This document shows, piece by piece, positions 8,753 through 16,533 of a stretch of 64,000 nucleotides of DNA. The DNA is taken from positions 124,001 through 188,000 of the forward strand of contig CAMJGD010000001.1 in assembly GCA_946405135.1 (NCBI GenBank). Direction: 5' to 3'. Each line of letters starts with the position of its first letter. The first letter of the stretch is position 1. A program made the position numbers and the translations under genes. The DNA comes from an uncultured Clostridiaceae bacterium. Its GTDB lineage: Bacteria > Bacillota > Clostridia > Clostridiales > Clostridiaceae. The notes under the pieces are model-generated. The model saw only the letters and a program-made list of their open reading frames with translations. It had not been told where the DNA came from and ran no database searches.

Positions 8753-10852
8753 CTATTTTTCATTTTTTGACCCATTTTTATCCTCTAAGGTCTCTTTGTT
8801 TTTACATGATGAATTGGAACATTCTAAATAGTTTCCCTTGGCCTTACTATATTTTTTTACCATGTAGGCTCCACAAAGCTTACAATGATGCTCTGTAGGT
8901 TCAAACCAGCTTACAAAATCACATTCAGGATAATTAGAACAACCATAAAATTTGTTTCCCTTTTTACTTCTTTTTATAACTAGTTTTCCAGCACATTTAG
9001 GGCATGGTGTATCCAATTCTTCTACAATAGGTTTAGTATTTTTACATTCTGGATATCCTGGACATGCTAAGAAATTCCCAAATCTGCCATGCTTTATAAC
9101 CATAAACCTTCCACATTTTTCGCATTTTACTTCACTTACTTCATCTTCAATAGTTATTTTAGAAATTTCTTTTTCTGCTATATCTATAGACTCTTTAAGT
9201 GGTTTGTAAAATTCATCCACTACTTTAGTCCAAGATGTATCTCCTTCTTCTATGTTATCAAGTTTTGATTCCATGTCAGCAGTAAATTCCACATCTACTA
9301 TCTGCTCAAAATATTTTTTCATTATATCATTTACTATTTTCCCAAGTTCTGTAGGTATTAAAGTCTTTTTTTCTCTTTCTACATATTTTCTATCTAAAAG
9401 CGTTGATATAGTTGGAACATAAGTACTTGGTCGTCCTATTTCTTTATCCTCTAAAGTTTTTACAAAACTTGCTTCTGAAAATCTAGCTGGTGGTTGCGTA
9501 AAATGCTGTTTACCTTCTATTTTATTTTTCTTCAGCTTTTCTCCTTTTTCTAAGTCTGGTATCTTTACTGATTCCTCTTCTTCTTCATTTAAATACTCAT
9601 ATACCTTCATAAATCCATCAAATTTAATAGAAGAACCACTAGATTTTAAGGTATAATCTCCATTTTTTATATAAACAGAATTTATATCCATAACACAAGA
9701 AGCCATCTGACTAGCTATGAACCTATTCCATATTAAAGAATATAATTTGTATTGCTCATCTTTTAGGCTGCCTTTTACCTTGTCAGGACTAATATCTACA
9801 TAAGTAGGTCTTATAGCTTCATGGGCATCCTGTATATTTTTTTTGCTTTTATATATTCTTGGCTCTTTAGTTATATATTTTTCTCCATATAATGATTTTA
9901 TATACTCTCTTGATGAAGTCTGTGCTTCTTCAGAAATTCTAACAGAATCTGTTCTCATATAAGTTATAAGTCCTATAGTACCAAATCCTTTAACATCTAC
10001 TCCTTCATAAAGCTGCTGCGCAATGGACATTGTTCTCTTGGTAGAAAAATTTAATTTTCTATAAGCATCTTGTTGCAATGTACTTGTAGTAAAAGGTGGT
10101 AAAGGATTTTTAATTTTGCTGGATTTTTTGATCTGTGATACTACAAATTCACCTTTTTCTAATTGATTTATTATGTCCTGCGCATCTTGTTCATTATTTA
10201 TCTCTATTTTTTTTTCATTATAGTTAGCTAGTTTGACCAAAAATTTACACTTTTCTTTTTCAAGTATACATTCTATGCTCCAGTACTCTTTGGGTATAAA
10301 ATTCTTTATTTCTTCTTCTCTATCACAAATGAGTTTAAGAGCTGCAGATTGAACTCTTCCTGCACTTAATCCCCACTTTACATTTTTCCATAGTATTGGA
10401 CTTATTTCGTATCCTACAAGCCTATCTAGCACTCTTCTCGCTTGTTGTGCATTTACTAAATCTTCATTTATCTTTCTTGGTTTTTTTATTGAGCTTTTTA
10501 TAGCATTTTTAGTGATTTCATTAAATTCTATCCTGCAAGTATCATTTTTATCTATATTAAGAGCACTTGCTAAATGCCATGATATTGCTTCACCTTCTCT
10601 ATCAGGGTCTGTAGCTAAATAAACTTTTTCGCTTTTTTTTGCTAGTTTTCTAAGTTTAGTCAATAATTCACCCTTACCCCTTATAGTTATGTATTTGGGG
10701 TTATATTCATTATCTATATCTACTCCTAATTGGCTTTTAGGAAGATCTCTTACATGTCCCATAGATGCTTCAACCACATAATTTTTTCCTAAATATTTTC
10801 CTATAGTTTTGGCCTTGGCCGGTGACTCCACTATAACAAGCTTTTGTCCCAT
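8753..10852 (-). CDS. topA: DNA topoisomerase I (type IA)
   Basis: It relaxes negative supercoils through a 5'-phosphotyrosine link. The 699 residues start with the Toprim domain (KLVIVESPAKAKTI, acidic motif TDPDREGE at 81-88). The core follows, with Tyr298 in LITYMRTDSVRIS as the catalytic residue. Three C4 zinc-ribbon units end the protein (about 575-690), each starting CxxC and closing with a second Cys pair. It sits between dprA and codY, as in other clostridia. A short gap upstream allows co-transcription with dprA. Confidence 0.97.
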   Translation of the reverse strand: MGQKLVIVESPAKAKTIGKYLGKNYVVEASMGHVRDLPKSQLGVDIDNEYNPKYITIRGKGELLTKLRKLAKKSEKVYLATDPDREGEAISWHLASALNIDKNDTCRIEFNEITKNAIKSSIKKPRKINEDLVNAQQARRVLDRLVGYEISPILWKNVKWGLSAGRVQSAALKLICDREEEIKNFIPKEYWSIECILEKEKCKFLVKLANYNEKKIEINNEQDAQDIINQLEKGEFVVSQIKKSSKIKNPLPPFTTSTLQQDAYRKLNFSTKRTMSIAQQLYEGVDVKGFGTIGLITYMRTDSVRISEEAQTSSREYIKSLYGEKYITKEPRIYKSKKNIQDAHEAIRPTYVDISPDKVKGSLKDEQYKLYSLIWNRFIASQMASCVMDINSVYIKNGDYTLKSSGSSIKFDGFMKVYEYLNEEEEESVKIPDLEKGEKLKKNKIEGKQHFTQPPARFSEASFVKTLEDKEIGRPSTYVPTISTLLDRKYVEREKKTLIPTELGKIVNDIMKKYFEQIVDVEFTADMESKLDNIEEGDTSWTKVVDEFYKPLKESIDIAEKEISKITIEDEVSEVKCEKCGRFMVIKHGRFGNFLACPGYPECKNTKPIVEELDTPCPKCAGKLVIKRSKKGNKFYGCSNYPECDFVSWFEPTEHHCKLCGAYMVKKYSKAKGNYLECSNSSCKNKETLEDKNGSKNEK

Positions 10853-10920
10853 ATGCTGCTCCAGTTATTAATACAAATAACGGAGACTTCACCCCCTCAA
10901 ACTAAATATTTTATTAAATA

Positions 10921-11991
10921 CTATGCATTTTTTACGTAATAATTTCCTGATAGGCATATTATTTCTTTTTTTAACTGCATTTCAAATAATAACTCATATA
11001 ATTGCTTTATGTCAATATTAGTTAACCTTATTATGTCATCTATATGAATAGGTTTATCACTCATTATTTCATAAATTTTTCCTACCAATCCATTATACCC
11101 TTTCCTTTTATCATTGTCTTCACATTCTACATGAATATCTAATAACTCATATAAATCTTCTATTCTATTAAACGGATATGCACCCTGTCTTATCAAATTA
11201 TTACATCCTTTACTTTGCTCCCAAAATATAGACCCAGGAACAGCCATCACATCCTTACCTTGCTCTAAAGCAGAATCTGCAGTAATTAGTGAACCACTTT
11301 TCTCACCTGCTTCTATCACAATTACCACATCACTCAATCCACTTATTATTCTGTTTCTTTTAGGAAAATTATATGCAAAAGGTTTAGTGCCAGGTAAAAA
11401 TTCTGTAATTATACAACCTGACTTACATATCCTATTAAAAAGTTTTTCATTTTCTCTAGGATATACTACATCTATGCCACACCCCAGTACACTGCAGGTA
11501 TACATTTCCCTATTTAAGCACTGATTATGCGCTATACTATCTATACCTCTTGCTCCACCGCTTATAATATTTATTCCTTTTTCGTATAATCCACTTACTA
11601 TAAGCCTAGTTACTTCTTCACCATAAGAAGAGCATCTTCGAGATCCTACTATCGCTAAATTTTTATTTTCATTTAAGGCTTCCATATTACCACTATAAAA
11701 AAGAGCATAGGGCGGGTCAAATATATTTTTAAGTTTTAAAGGATATTCTTTTGAAAAATAGGTACATACTTTTACAGTATGAGTTTTTAATAACCTATCG
11801 ATTTTATCTATATATTCATTATTCCAATTATTTAATAGTTTAATAGCAATATTATTTTTTTGCAAATTAATTTCATTAGATTTATTTATATTTTCAAATA
11901 AATTTTCTGCAGAACCATAAAATTCTAATAGATTAATTTTTGTTTTGCTTGAAATATCTGAAGTTAAAAGCCAAAGCTCATATCTGTTCAT
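10921..11991 (-). CDS. dprA: DNA-processing protein DprA (Smf)
   Basis: DprA binds incoming single-stranded DNA and loads RecA during natural transformation. The 356 residues have a helical N-terminal part, then the extended Rossmann fold with GSRRCSSYGEEVTRL, IISGGARGIDSIAHN and ITADSALEQGKDVMAVPGS. The last 60 residues form a winged-helix-like end. A GGAG about 9 bases before the ATG supports the start. Upstream in the transcript lies the broken comM, so the element may also affect dprA expression. Confidence 0.95.
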   Translation of the reverse strand: MNRYELWLLTSDISSKTKINLLEFYGSAENLFENINKSNEINLQKNNIAIKLLNNWNNEYIDKIDRLLKTHTVKVCTYFSKEYPLKLKNIFDPPYALFYSGNMEALNENKNLAIVGSRRCSSYGEEVTRLIVSGLYEKGINIISGGARGIDSIAHNQCLNREMYTCSVLGCGIDVVYPRENEKLFNRICKSGCIITEFLPGTKPFAYNFPKRNRIISGLSDVVIVIEAGEKSGSLITADSALEQGKDVMAVPGSIFWEQSKGCNNLIRQGAYPFNRIEDLYELLDIHVECEDNDKRKGYNGLVGKIYEIMSDKPIHIDDIIRLTNIDIKQLYELLFEMQLKKEIICLSGNYYVKNA

Positions 11992-12055
11992 GTATTCATA
12001 CTCCTTATTAATTAATAAATATATTTACCGATTTATATTTAATGCATGTTTAAAA

Positions 12056-12979
12056 TTATATTATGTTTTTATTTAAAAATTTTCTATATTGAATGGCTTC
12101 AATGATATCGCTCTTATATATATTTTCATTTTTATTTAAGTCTGCTATAGTTCTAGCTAATTTTAATATCTTATAATAAGCTCTTGTACTTAAACCATAG
12201 GCATCATGGGTTTTTTGAAGTATTTTTTTGCATTCCTCATCTAAAACACAATATTGATTTATATATTTTTTATTCATTTGAGCATTACATTTAATATTGG
12301 AATTCTCAAATCTCTTGTATTGAATATTTCTAGCCATCTCTACCCTTTTTCTTATATCTCTAGAGTTTTCACCAGAAGTACTTTTATTTATTTCTCTATA
12401 ATCAAGTCCCTGTACAAAAGAGTAAATATCTATTCTATCAAGCATAGGTCCTGAAAGTTTATCCATATATTTTCTTCTTTCAAATTCAGTGCAATTACAA
12501 CTTTTTGTAGGTGAATTAGACAAAAAATATCCACATGGACATGGATTCATGGCAGCTATTAAAGTGAAGTTTGCTGGATAAGTTACCGTACCTGAAGCTC
12601 TCGCAATCTTAACTATATGTTCTTCTAAAGGTTGTCTTAAAACCTCTAGTACATTTTTCTTAAATTCCAGTATTTCGTCTAAAAATAATACTCCATTATG
12701 GGCTAAAGTTATCTCTCCAGCCCTTAAGTCATTACCTCCACCTATAAGAGCTGCTTTTGATATGGTATAGTGAGGATTCCTAAAAGGCCTTAAGTTTATA
12801 AAACTAGTTTCTTCATCTAAATAACCTGAAACACTATATATTTTTGTAACTTCAAGGGATTCTTCATAAGTTAATTGAGGTAAAATAGTAGGGAACCTAC
12901 TGGCAAGCATGGTTTTTCCCGAACCTGGAGGTCCAAAAAGTAGTATTTTATAGTACATTACCAAGTAGGTACAAACCAA
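12056..12979 (-). pseudogene. comM: ComM (YifB) C-terminal part, split off by the inserted element
   Basis: Host sequence runs from 12056 to about 12946: KILLFGPPGSGKTMLASRF (Walker A), FLDEILEFKKNVLEVLRQP (Walker B), CPCGYFLSNSPTKSCNC (zinc motif) and the helical C-terminus of the Mg-chelatase-like AAA+ ATPase. ComM is a hexameric helicase that promotes branch migration during natural transformation. The first 11 codons of the open frame (12979-12947) come from the element and have no ribosome binding site, so this half is probably silent. Its N-terminal half lies 11.5 kb away at 24454-25104. Precise excision would restore the gene. Confidence 0.93.
12935..12960. repeat. Left attachment junction of the element
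   Basis: Host comM codons end at about 12946 and element sequence starts at 12947. The inferred 2-bp crossover is AT at 12945-12946. Just inside is TTATAGTACAT (12948-12958), the inverse of the 11-base arm at the right end. The exact crossover is inferred from restoring the comM frame. Confidence 0.7.
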
Positions 12980-13191
12980 GCAAAATCAAGGCTTTTAAAT
13001 AATATAATAAAGCCAGTAACAACATATTTTATGACCGCCAGCTAAAAATGCAGCAGTTAGCTTTATTAGTATGTTTATACTTACATAACTTTTATTTTTT
13101 ATAATTTTATAAATTACCTCATGTTTAAAATTATTGCCAAGTATAATCATTCTAAACATGATATAAATTAAGGAGGGTTAGTTATTGCAAA

Positions 13192-13386
13192 CTAATCCTC
13201 CTTTTCACTTTCAATAAATTTTACATTTTTTAAGGCATATTTTAAAGCCATATTAATAAGTTCATTCCTTGAACGATTACTTTGTTTAGCCAGTTCATCA
13301 AATTTATCTTGAATAACTTTATCTATTCTTATTGATATTGTAACTGACTTATCTTCTTTAGGGGTAATTATAAAATCATTATCCAT
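13192..13386 (-). CDS. Ribbon-helix-helix (CopG/Arc-type) DNA-binding protein
   Basis: A 64-residue protein. Residues about 14-58 form the ribbon-helix-helix: the strand KSVTISIRIDKVIQDKF, then ELAKQSNRSRNELINMALKYAL. Such proteins are dimeric repressors in plasmids, phages and toxin-antitoxin pairs. The start at 13386 is chosen because AGGTGAG sits 4 bases upstream; a longer open frame to 13443 has no such site. It diverges from the lipoprotein gene across a 125-base gap holding two CAATTTGT repeats, which are likely its operator. No toxin gene adjoins it, so it is more likely the element's regulator. Confidence 0.8.
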   Translation of the reverse strand: MDNDFIITPKEDKSVTISIRIDKVIQDKFDELAKQSNRSRNELINMALKYALKNVKFIESEKED

Positions 13387-13440
13387 TGTGCTCACCTCAT
13401 ATATTAAGTATATGGTATGTAATAGTATAAAAAAATATTG

Positions 13441-13471
13441 CAATTTGTAGTTAATATATATTACAATTTGT
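13441..13471. promoter_or_regulatory. Direct repeats in the divergent promoter region (candidate operator)
   Basis: CAATTTGT occurs at 13441-13448 and 13464-13471, 23 bases apart, each followed by a similar AT-rich stretch. A TATAAT at 13474-13479 faces the lipoprotein gene. The spacing, about two helical turns, suits a ribbon-helix-helix dimer pair. Binding is inferred. Confidence 0.45.
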
Positions 13472-13511
13472 GTTATAATATATTGTAAAATTTTAGATTT
13501 GAGGTGGTAAA

Positions 13512-13907
13512 ATGAAAAACAAAAAGAAAATCCTTCTATTATTAATCAGTTGTATTTTTATTATTACACTGGTTGGTTGTGGTGGTGGCAGTAAAGAAAC
13601 CACAATTAATGATGATACTACAAAAGCATTTGATGAACTAATGACAAAGAACAGTAATTTATATGACTATGGTGAGTACAAGCTAATAACAAAGAGTAAG
13701 GAAACTACATTAGATGTATATTTGATGTTTAAGTCAAAAGATATCTATAGGGTTGGTACTGTAACAGCTATTAGGAATTTAGTAGTTGAGCATTTAAGCG
13801 GTAAATATAAAGAGAATACAATTCATTTACAAATTGGTGTAAGCAATGGCGGAGGTGTAGTAGATTATGTATATAAAAATGATTCATGGGATAAAGAAGT
13901 TGAATAA
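13512..13907 (+). CDS. Small lipoprotein of the element
   Basis: The 131-residue protein starts with KNKKK, a hydrophobic stretch and the lipobox LVGC with Cys23, so it should be lipid-anchored on the outer face of the membrane. The remainder is a mixed region of about 105 residues ending VYKNDSWDKEVE, with no family I recognise. GAGGTGG lies 5 bases before the ATG. Several temperate phages carry small lipoproteins near one end of the prophage that block entry of related phage DNA. The position and form here fit that, but no sequence match is claimed. Confidence 0.75.
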   Translation: MKNKKKILLLLISCIFIITLVGCGGGSKETTINDDTTKAFDELMTKNSNLYDYGEYKLITKSKETTLDVYLMFKSKDIYRVGTVTAIRNLVVEHLSGKYKENTIHLQIGVSNGGGVVDYVYKNDSWDKEVE

Positions 13908-13937
13908 TAATTATTATTTAGGTAATGGAGAAATATT

Positions 13938-14093
13938 ATGGAGGAATTAAGAAAAATAATGTATAAATTAATTGAACAAAATGGAATATCATCAAGTAAA
14001 GTTTTAAATATAAGCATTGAACTGGACAAGCTGATAAATGATTATTACAAAAAATACTATCAATATAAACAAAATGGCATATTAAAAAATTGA
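13938..14093 (+). CDS. Spo0E-like aspartyl-phosphate phosphatase
   Basis: A 51-residue protein that starts 30 bases after the lipoprotein gene, with GGAG 7 bases before the ATG. It matches the Spo0E family pattern from end to end: MEELRKIMYKLIEQ, a short turn, then SIELDKLINDYY. The family signature is S-x-E-L-D, whose Asp is needed for activity. Spo0E-type proteins remove phosphate from Spo0A~P and so hold back sporulation. In clostridia, which phosphorylate Spo0A directly, this would act at the entry point. An element-borne copy may delay sporulation of its carrier; that role is inferred. Confidence 0.8.
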   Translation: MEELRKIMYKLIEQNGISSSKVLNISIELDKLINDYYKKYYQYKQNGILKN

Positions 14094-14100
14094 GATTCAT

Positions 14101-14129
14101 TTTACATAATATGGATTCTGTTGTATAAT
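14101..14129 (+). promoter_or_regulatory. Strong predicted promoter of the candidate RNA
   Basis: TTTACA at 14101-14106, a 17-base spacer and a perfect TATAAT at 14124-14129. It begins 8 bases after the Spo0E-like stop codon and points into a 300-base stretch without a credible gene. Confidence 0.75.
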
Positions 14130-14135
14130 TAAATC

Positions 14136-14435
14136 GTGGGGGAAAACCTCACATAATAAAGTTAGGGCTAAACTTAAAAACCCAAGAATTTTCTTGTGGT
14201 TCTTTAAATTCTATACCTCTCATATTGCCTTAACTTCTAACATCTAAAAAGTAGGGGTTTACTGTGGTTTATAAACCATATGTTAAGGGCGGGAGCAACC
14301 CTTATAAACTCTCACAACCGTTTTTCCGTTTCTTATAAAATACTCTAAAATATTATTTAGGGTGGCTTATAATATTATTATCAAGCCTTAATAATCCCCA
14401 GTAATGTATATTGCCATACATTGCTGGGGATTTTT
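14136..14435 (+). ncRNA. Candidate structured non-coding RNA, about 300 nt
   Basis: The span between a strong promoter and a strong terminator has no open frame longer than about 22 codons and no ribosome binding site. It is rich in local stems: GTGGGG/CCTCAC around GAAAA at the 5' end, AAGTT/AACTT, CAAGA/TCTTG, GGTTTATAAACC, TAAGGG/CCCTTA around a GC-rich loop, and GGCTT/AAGCC. I do not recognise the family. It could be a regulatory RNA, an antisense copy-control RNA or a large structured RNA of the kind found in phages. Transcription is inferred from the signals only. Confidence 0.5.
14393..14435 (+). terminator. Strong terminator of the candidate RNA
   Basis: ATCCCCAG and CTGGGGAT pair, extended by AATGTAT/ATACATT with one unpaired base on each side, closing a 6-base loop; a run of seven T follows. 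Confidence 0.9.
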
Positions 14436-14534
14436 TTACCCATTTTTAGAGTTCCGAAATTGTTAAAGTAAATAATATTCATTCTCCTTTATAATAAAAG
14501 TGTAAGTAAATGTAAATAAAGGAAGTGATTAAAA

Positions 14535-14747
14535 ATGGCATTATCGCCCGAAGCTTTAGAAGTGAGAAGGAAATATATACGGGAGTATATGAGGGAATAC
14601 CGTAAGAAGAATAAAACTAATGATAATTATTGGGAAAAGAAAGCTAAAGAAAAGGAACATAATTTAAGGTTGCAAGTACAAAGGCAATTAAAAGACGATA
14701 TTTCAATGTTTGAGTTAGCTGGGTATTACTTCAGCTATGACAAATAA
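14535..14747 (+). CDS. Small basic, highly charged phage-type protein
   Basis: A 70-residue protein rich in Arg, Lys, Glu and Tyr. Its pattern RRKYIREYMREYRKKNK, then YWEKKAKEKE, recalls small tyrosine/arginine-rich proteins common in Firmicute phages and their satellites, whose function is unknown. GGAAGTGA precedes the ATG by 6 bases. It is the first of five closely spaced small genes running to 15795. It is probably helical throughout and could bind nucleic acid; no specific role can be assigned. Confidence 0.7.
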   Translation: MALSPEALEVRRKYIREYMREYRKKNKTNDNYWEKKAKEKEHNLRLQVQRQLKDDISMFELAGYYFSYDK

Positions 14748-14772
14748 AAAATTATTTTAGGAGGGATTTTAA

Positions 14773-14961
14773 ATGTCAATTAATAGTGTAAACGGAATTT
14801 ATTTTATTGATGGCTCATGTATTACAGACAATGAACTAATGAACAGGGTTAATGCAAAGATTACAGAACTTAAAGCACAAGGCAAAACAATAGTAAGTGT
14901 ATCTATAGGCGGCACTGCCCCAGCAATAGGTGCATTTATAGTAATTGGAACAACTGCTTAA
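14773..14961 (+). CDS. Unknown 62-residue protein, paralogue of the next gene
   Basis: Not recognised. It starts 25 bases after the previous gene with GGAGGGA before the ATG. The last half, NAKITELKAQGKTIVSVSIG, then a Gly/Ala-rich hydrophobic end, resembles the end of the following protein (NAQIKDIEANGENVIGIGVI). Both look like a helix followed by a hydrophobic strand. The close spacing suggests duplication within the operon. The hydrophobic C-terminus is too short and glycine-rich to call a membrane segment with confidence. Confidence 0.65.
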   Translation: MSINSVNGIYFIDGSCITDNELMNRVNAKITELKAQGKTIVSVSIGGTAPAIGAFIVIGTTA

Positions 14962-14979
14962 TTAAAGGAGGGATAAAAT

Positions 14980-15243
14980 ATGTTACAAATTACAAGAGTT
15001 GAACCTATAAATAAAAGGTATGTAGACATGGAAAAACTTTATACTGAAATACAAGCTGATAAAGATAATTTTAGTTCTGAAGAATATGGAATATCTGGGG
15101 CTTTATATGGTAATGCACTTGATAAATTTAAAGGTGCTATAAATGCACAAATAAAAGACATTGAAGCAAATGGCGAGAATGTTATAGGTATAGGGGTTAT
15201 AGGCAATGAAACCCCAGTGCTTTTTATAGGGGAGGATAAATAA
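14980..15243 (+). CDS. Unknown 87-residue protein, paralogue of the preceding gene
   Basis: Not recognised. An N-terminal part of about 45 residues, absent from its neighbour, precedes the shared helix-strand half (INAQIKDIEANGENVIGIGV). AAGGAGGG precedes the ATG. Its stop codon lies 1 base before the next start, so the two are translationally close and the products may act together. No signal peptide, membrane segment or catalytic motif is visible. Confidence 0.65.
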   Translation: MLQITRVEPINKRYVDMEKLYTEIQADKDNFSSEEYGISGALYGNALDKFKGAINAQIKDIEANGENVIGIGVIGNETPVLFIGEDK

Positions 15244-15244
15244 T

Positions 15245-15613
15245 ATGAGTTATGAAAATATAAGTAGAACCGACCAATTTATTGACAGGGTTCAAGATAT
15301 AGCACAAAAGAACCCAGAAGTTAGTGGCGAAATGCAAGAGGCATATAAGGAAGCGGCAATAAGGGCGGTATCACAAATGTATTTAGCAATGTTTCAAACA
15401 GTAGTTGAAGATTTTAAAAGTGCTACTAATAAATTAAACCCAGCAGATAAAGATTATAAAAGAAAATTAGTAGAATTGAAGCGGAGTGCAACAAGTTCCG
15501 CTCAATTAATAGCCAGCAAACTTCCACAGACAGCCGATTTTGATATTTATATAAGTGCTGTAAATATTTTAGTAAGTGGTTTATTTGAGCAAGCAAAGGG
15601 GGCGACCGAATAA
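15245..15613 (+). CDS. Unknown helical 122-residue protein
   Basis: Not recognised. The sequence is almost all predicted helix: an acidic first third, a middle YLAMFQTVVEDFKSATNKL, and a basic KDYKRKLVELKRSATSSAQL. Its stop codon overlaps the next start (TAATG), and the start follows the preceding stop by 1 base with GGGGAGG upstream. It is therefore the centre of a tightly coupled unit. The helical make-up would fit a multimeric or scaffold-like protein, but nothing in the sequence proves this. Confidence 0.7.
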   Translation: MSYENISRTDQFIDRVQDIAQKNPEVSGEMQEAYKEAAIRAVSQMYLAMFQTVVEDFKSATNKLNPADKDYKRKLVELKRSATSSAQLIASKLPQTADFDIYISAVNILVSGLFEQAKGATE

Positions 15614-15795
15614 TGGAAAATAAGCAACTACAAGAAATATCAGATAATAACCTAAAAATGAAGATTGCAAGGGATAAATATTTTAGTGCTAACAGAATTG
15701 ATTATGAACCCGTTCAAGTAACCGAAGAAGATATTAAGAAATTTAATGAAGCAGGAAATAATATAGAATTACAGAGAGCACAATTTTTTAAATAG
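15613..15795 (+). CDS. Unknown 60-residue protein, translationally coupled
   Basis: Not recognised. The ATG overlaps the previous stop codon as TAATG, typical of coupled translation. The product is charged and probably helical (MENKQLQEISDNNLKMKIARD, with a VTEEDIKKFNEAGNN segment). It is the last gene before a hairpin at 15809-15860, so it closes the small-gene operon that began at 14535. Confidence 0.65.
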   Translation: MENKQLQEISDNNLKMKIARDKYFSANRIDYEPVQVTEEDIKKFNEAGNNIELQRAQFFK

Positions 15796-15808
15796 CTTGT
15801 AACTCAAT

Positions 15809-15860
15809 TTATATAGGGCTGGGCGGAAAATAAATAAAAACACCAGCCCATTTATATAAG
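15809..15860 (+). terminator. Long hairpin after the small-gene operon
   Basis: GGGCTGG (15816-15822) and CCAGCCC (15843-15849) pair around a 20-base loop; flanking TTATATA and TATATAA can extend the stem after a short bulge. There is no long T-run, so it may stabilise the mRNA end instead of terminating. Confidence 0.45.
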
Positions 15861-15987
15861 AAAGTATTATAAAACTATACAGTAAATGTACTAATACAGG
15901 TATGTAATCATATAGAAAATGTTATTAAAATATCGTGATAAATCAAGTAATATCAATAAATCTAATACAGAGGGAGGGGGGCTGAAT

Positions 15988-16236
15988 ATGAGCAATATAG
16001 AGAATACAAGCAATGAACAAGTACCTAAAAAGATAAATACAGTTAGATTGAACACCGCAAGCAAAGTAACAAAGTTTATGGCAAATGTTATAAATCAATT
16101 AAATCAAGGAAAAATCGACCCTAACAAAGCAAGGGCACTGGGGTATCTATGTTCAGTACAGCTTCAAGGCATAGAAAAGGCTGAACTTGAAAAGAAAATT
16201 GAGGAATTAGAAACCAAGATTAAAGGGAGGTATTAA
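15988..16236 (+). CDS. Unknown 82-residue protein with C-terminal coiled coil
   Basis: Not recognised by name. The start at 15988 is preferred because GGGAGGGGG precedes it by 8 bases; a longer frame to 15919 has none. Residues about 25-60 (ASKVTKFMANVINQLNQGKI, then PNKARALGYLCSVQLQGIE) resemble small phage proteins of the kind encoded near regulators, and EKAELEKKIEELETKIKG at the end is a short coiled coil. It runs into the next gene after 3 bases. Confidence 0.7.
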   Translation: MSNIENTSNEQVPKKINTVRLNTASKVTKFMANVINQLNQGKIDPNKARALGYLCSVQLQGIEKAELEKKIEELETKIKGRY

Positions 16237-16239
16237 TAT

Positions 16240-16533
16240 ATGTATAGTTTATTAAGGCGGGCAAATAGGTTAATTAATTTACTTGACCCAGTTGACGGTA
16301 TATCAATAATAGTATTTGCTGTGACACAAGAGGACAAGCCAGTTGAGCAAGAGTTACCTAAAGAATGGGCTAATTTAGAATATGAGCCATTTATACCAGA
16401 TGAACTTCCTAAAGAATTAAAAAATGCGGCAACACTGGGGGAACTTCAAAAGCTATGTAAAAAAGCAGGCTATGGGCTTGATATTCTACCAGTTAAATCG
16501 CTGGGTGATATATGGGAAGATGAAAATATTTAG
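16240..16533 (+). CDS. Unknown acidic 97-residue protein
   Basis: Not recognised. AAGGGAGG precedes the ATG by 9 bases and the gap to the previous stop is 3 bases. The N-terminus RRANRLINLLDPVDGISIIVFAV is hydrophobic in part; the remainder is acidic, with PFIPDELPKELKNAATLGEL and a final ILPVKSLGDIWEDENI. It ends its small operon, followed by a 300-base gap with repeats and a terminator. Confidence 0.65.
   Translation: MYSLLRRANRLINLLDPVDGISIIVFAVTQEDKPVEQELPKEWANLEYEPFIPDELPKELKNAATLGELQKLCKKAGYGLDILPVKSLGDIWEDENI

Noticed and set aside
13040-13066. Terminator AGCTAA/TTAGCT left of the repressor gene
   Set aside because: The stem is only 6 bp and the tail (TTATTAG) is poor, so it was not listed as a feature.
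13192-13907. Toxin-antitoxin pair made of the ribbon-helix-helix gene and its neighbour
   Set aside because: The neighbour is a divergent, exported lipoprotein and not a co-transcribed small toxin, so a regulator is the better reading.
14136-14435. T-box riboswitch, because of a GGGTGG near the terminator
   Set aside because: The ACCGCG part of the T-box, a specifier stem and an alternative antiterminator are missing, and the downstream gene is not an amino acid gene.
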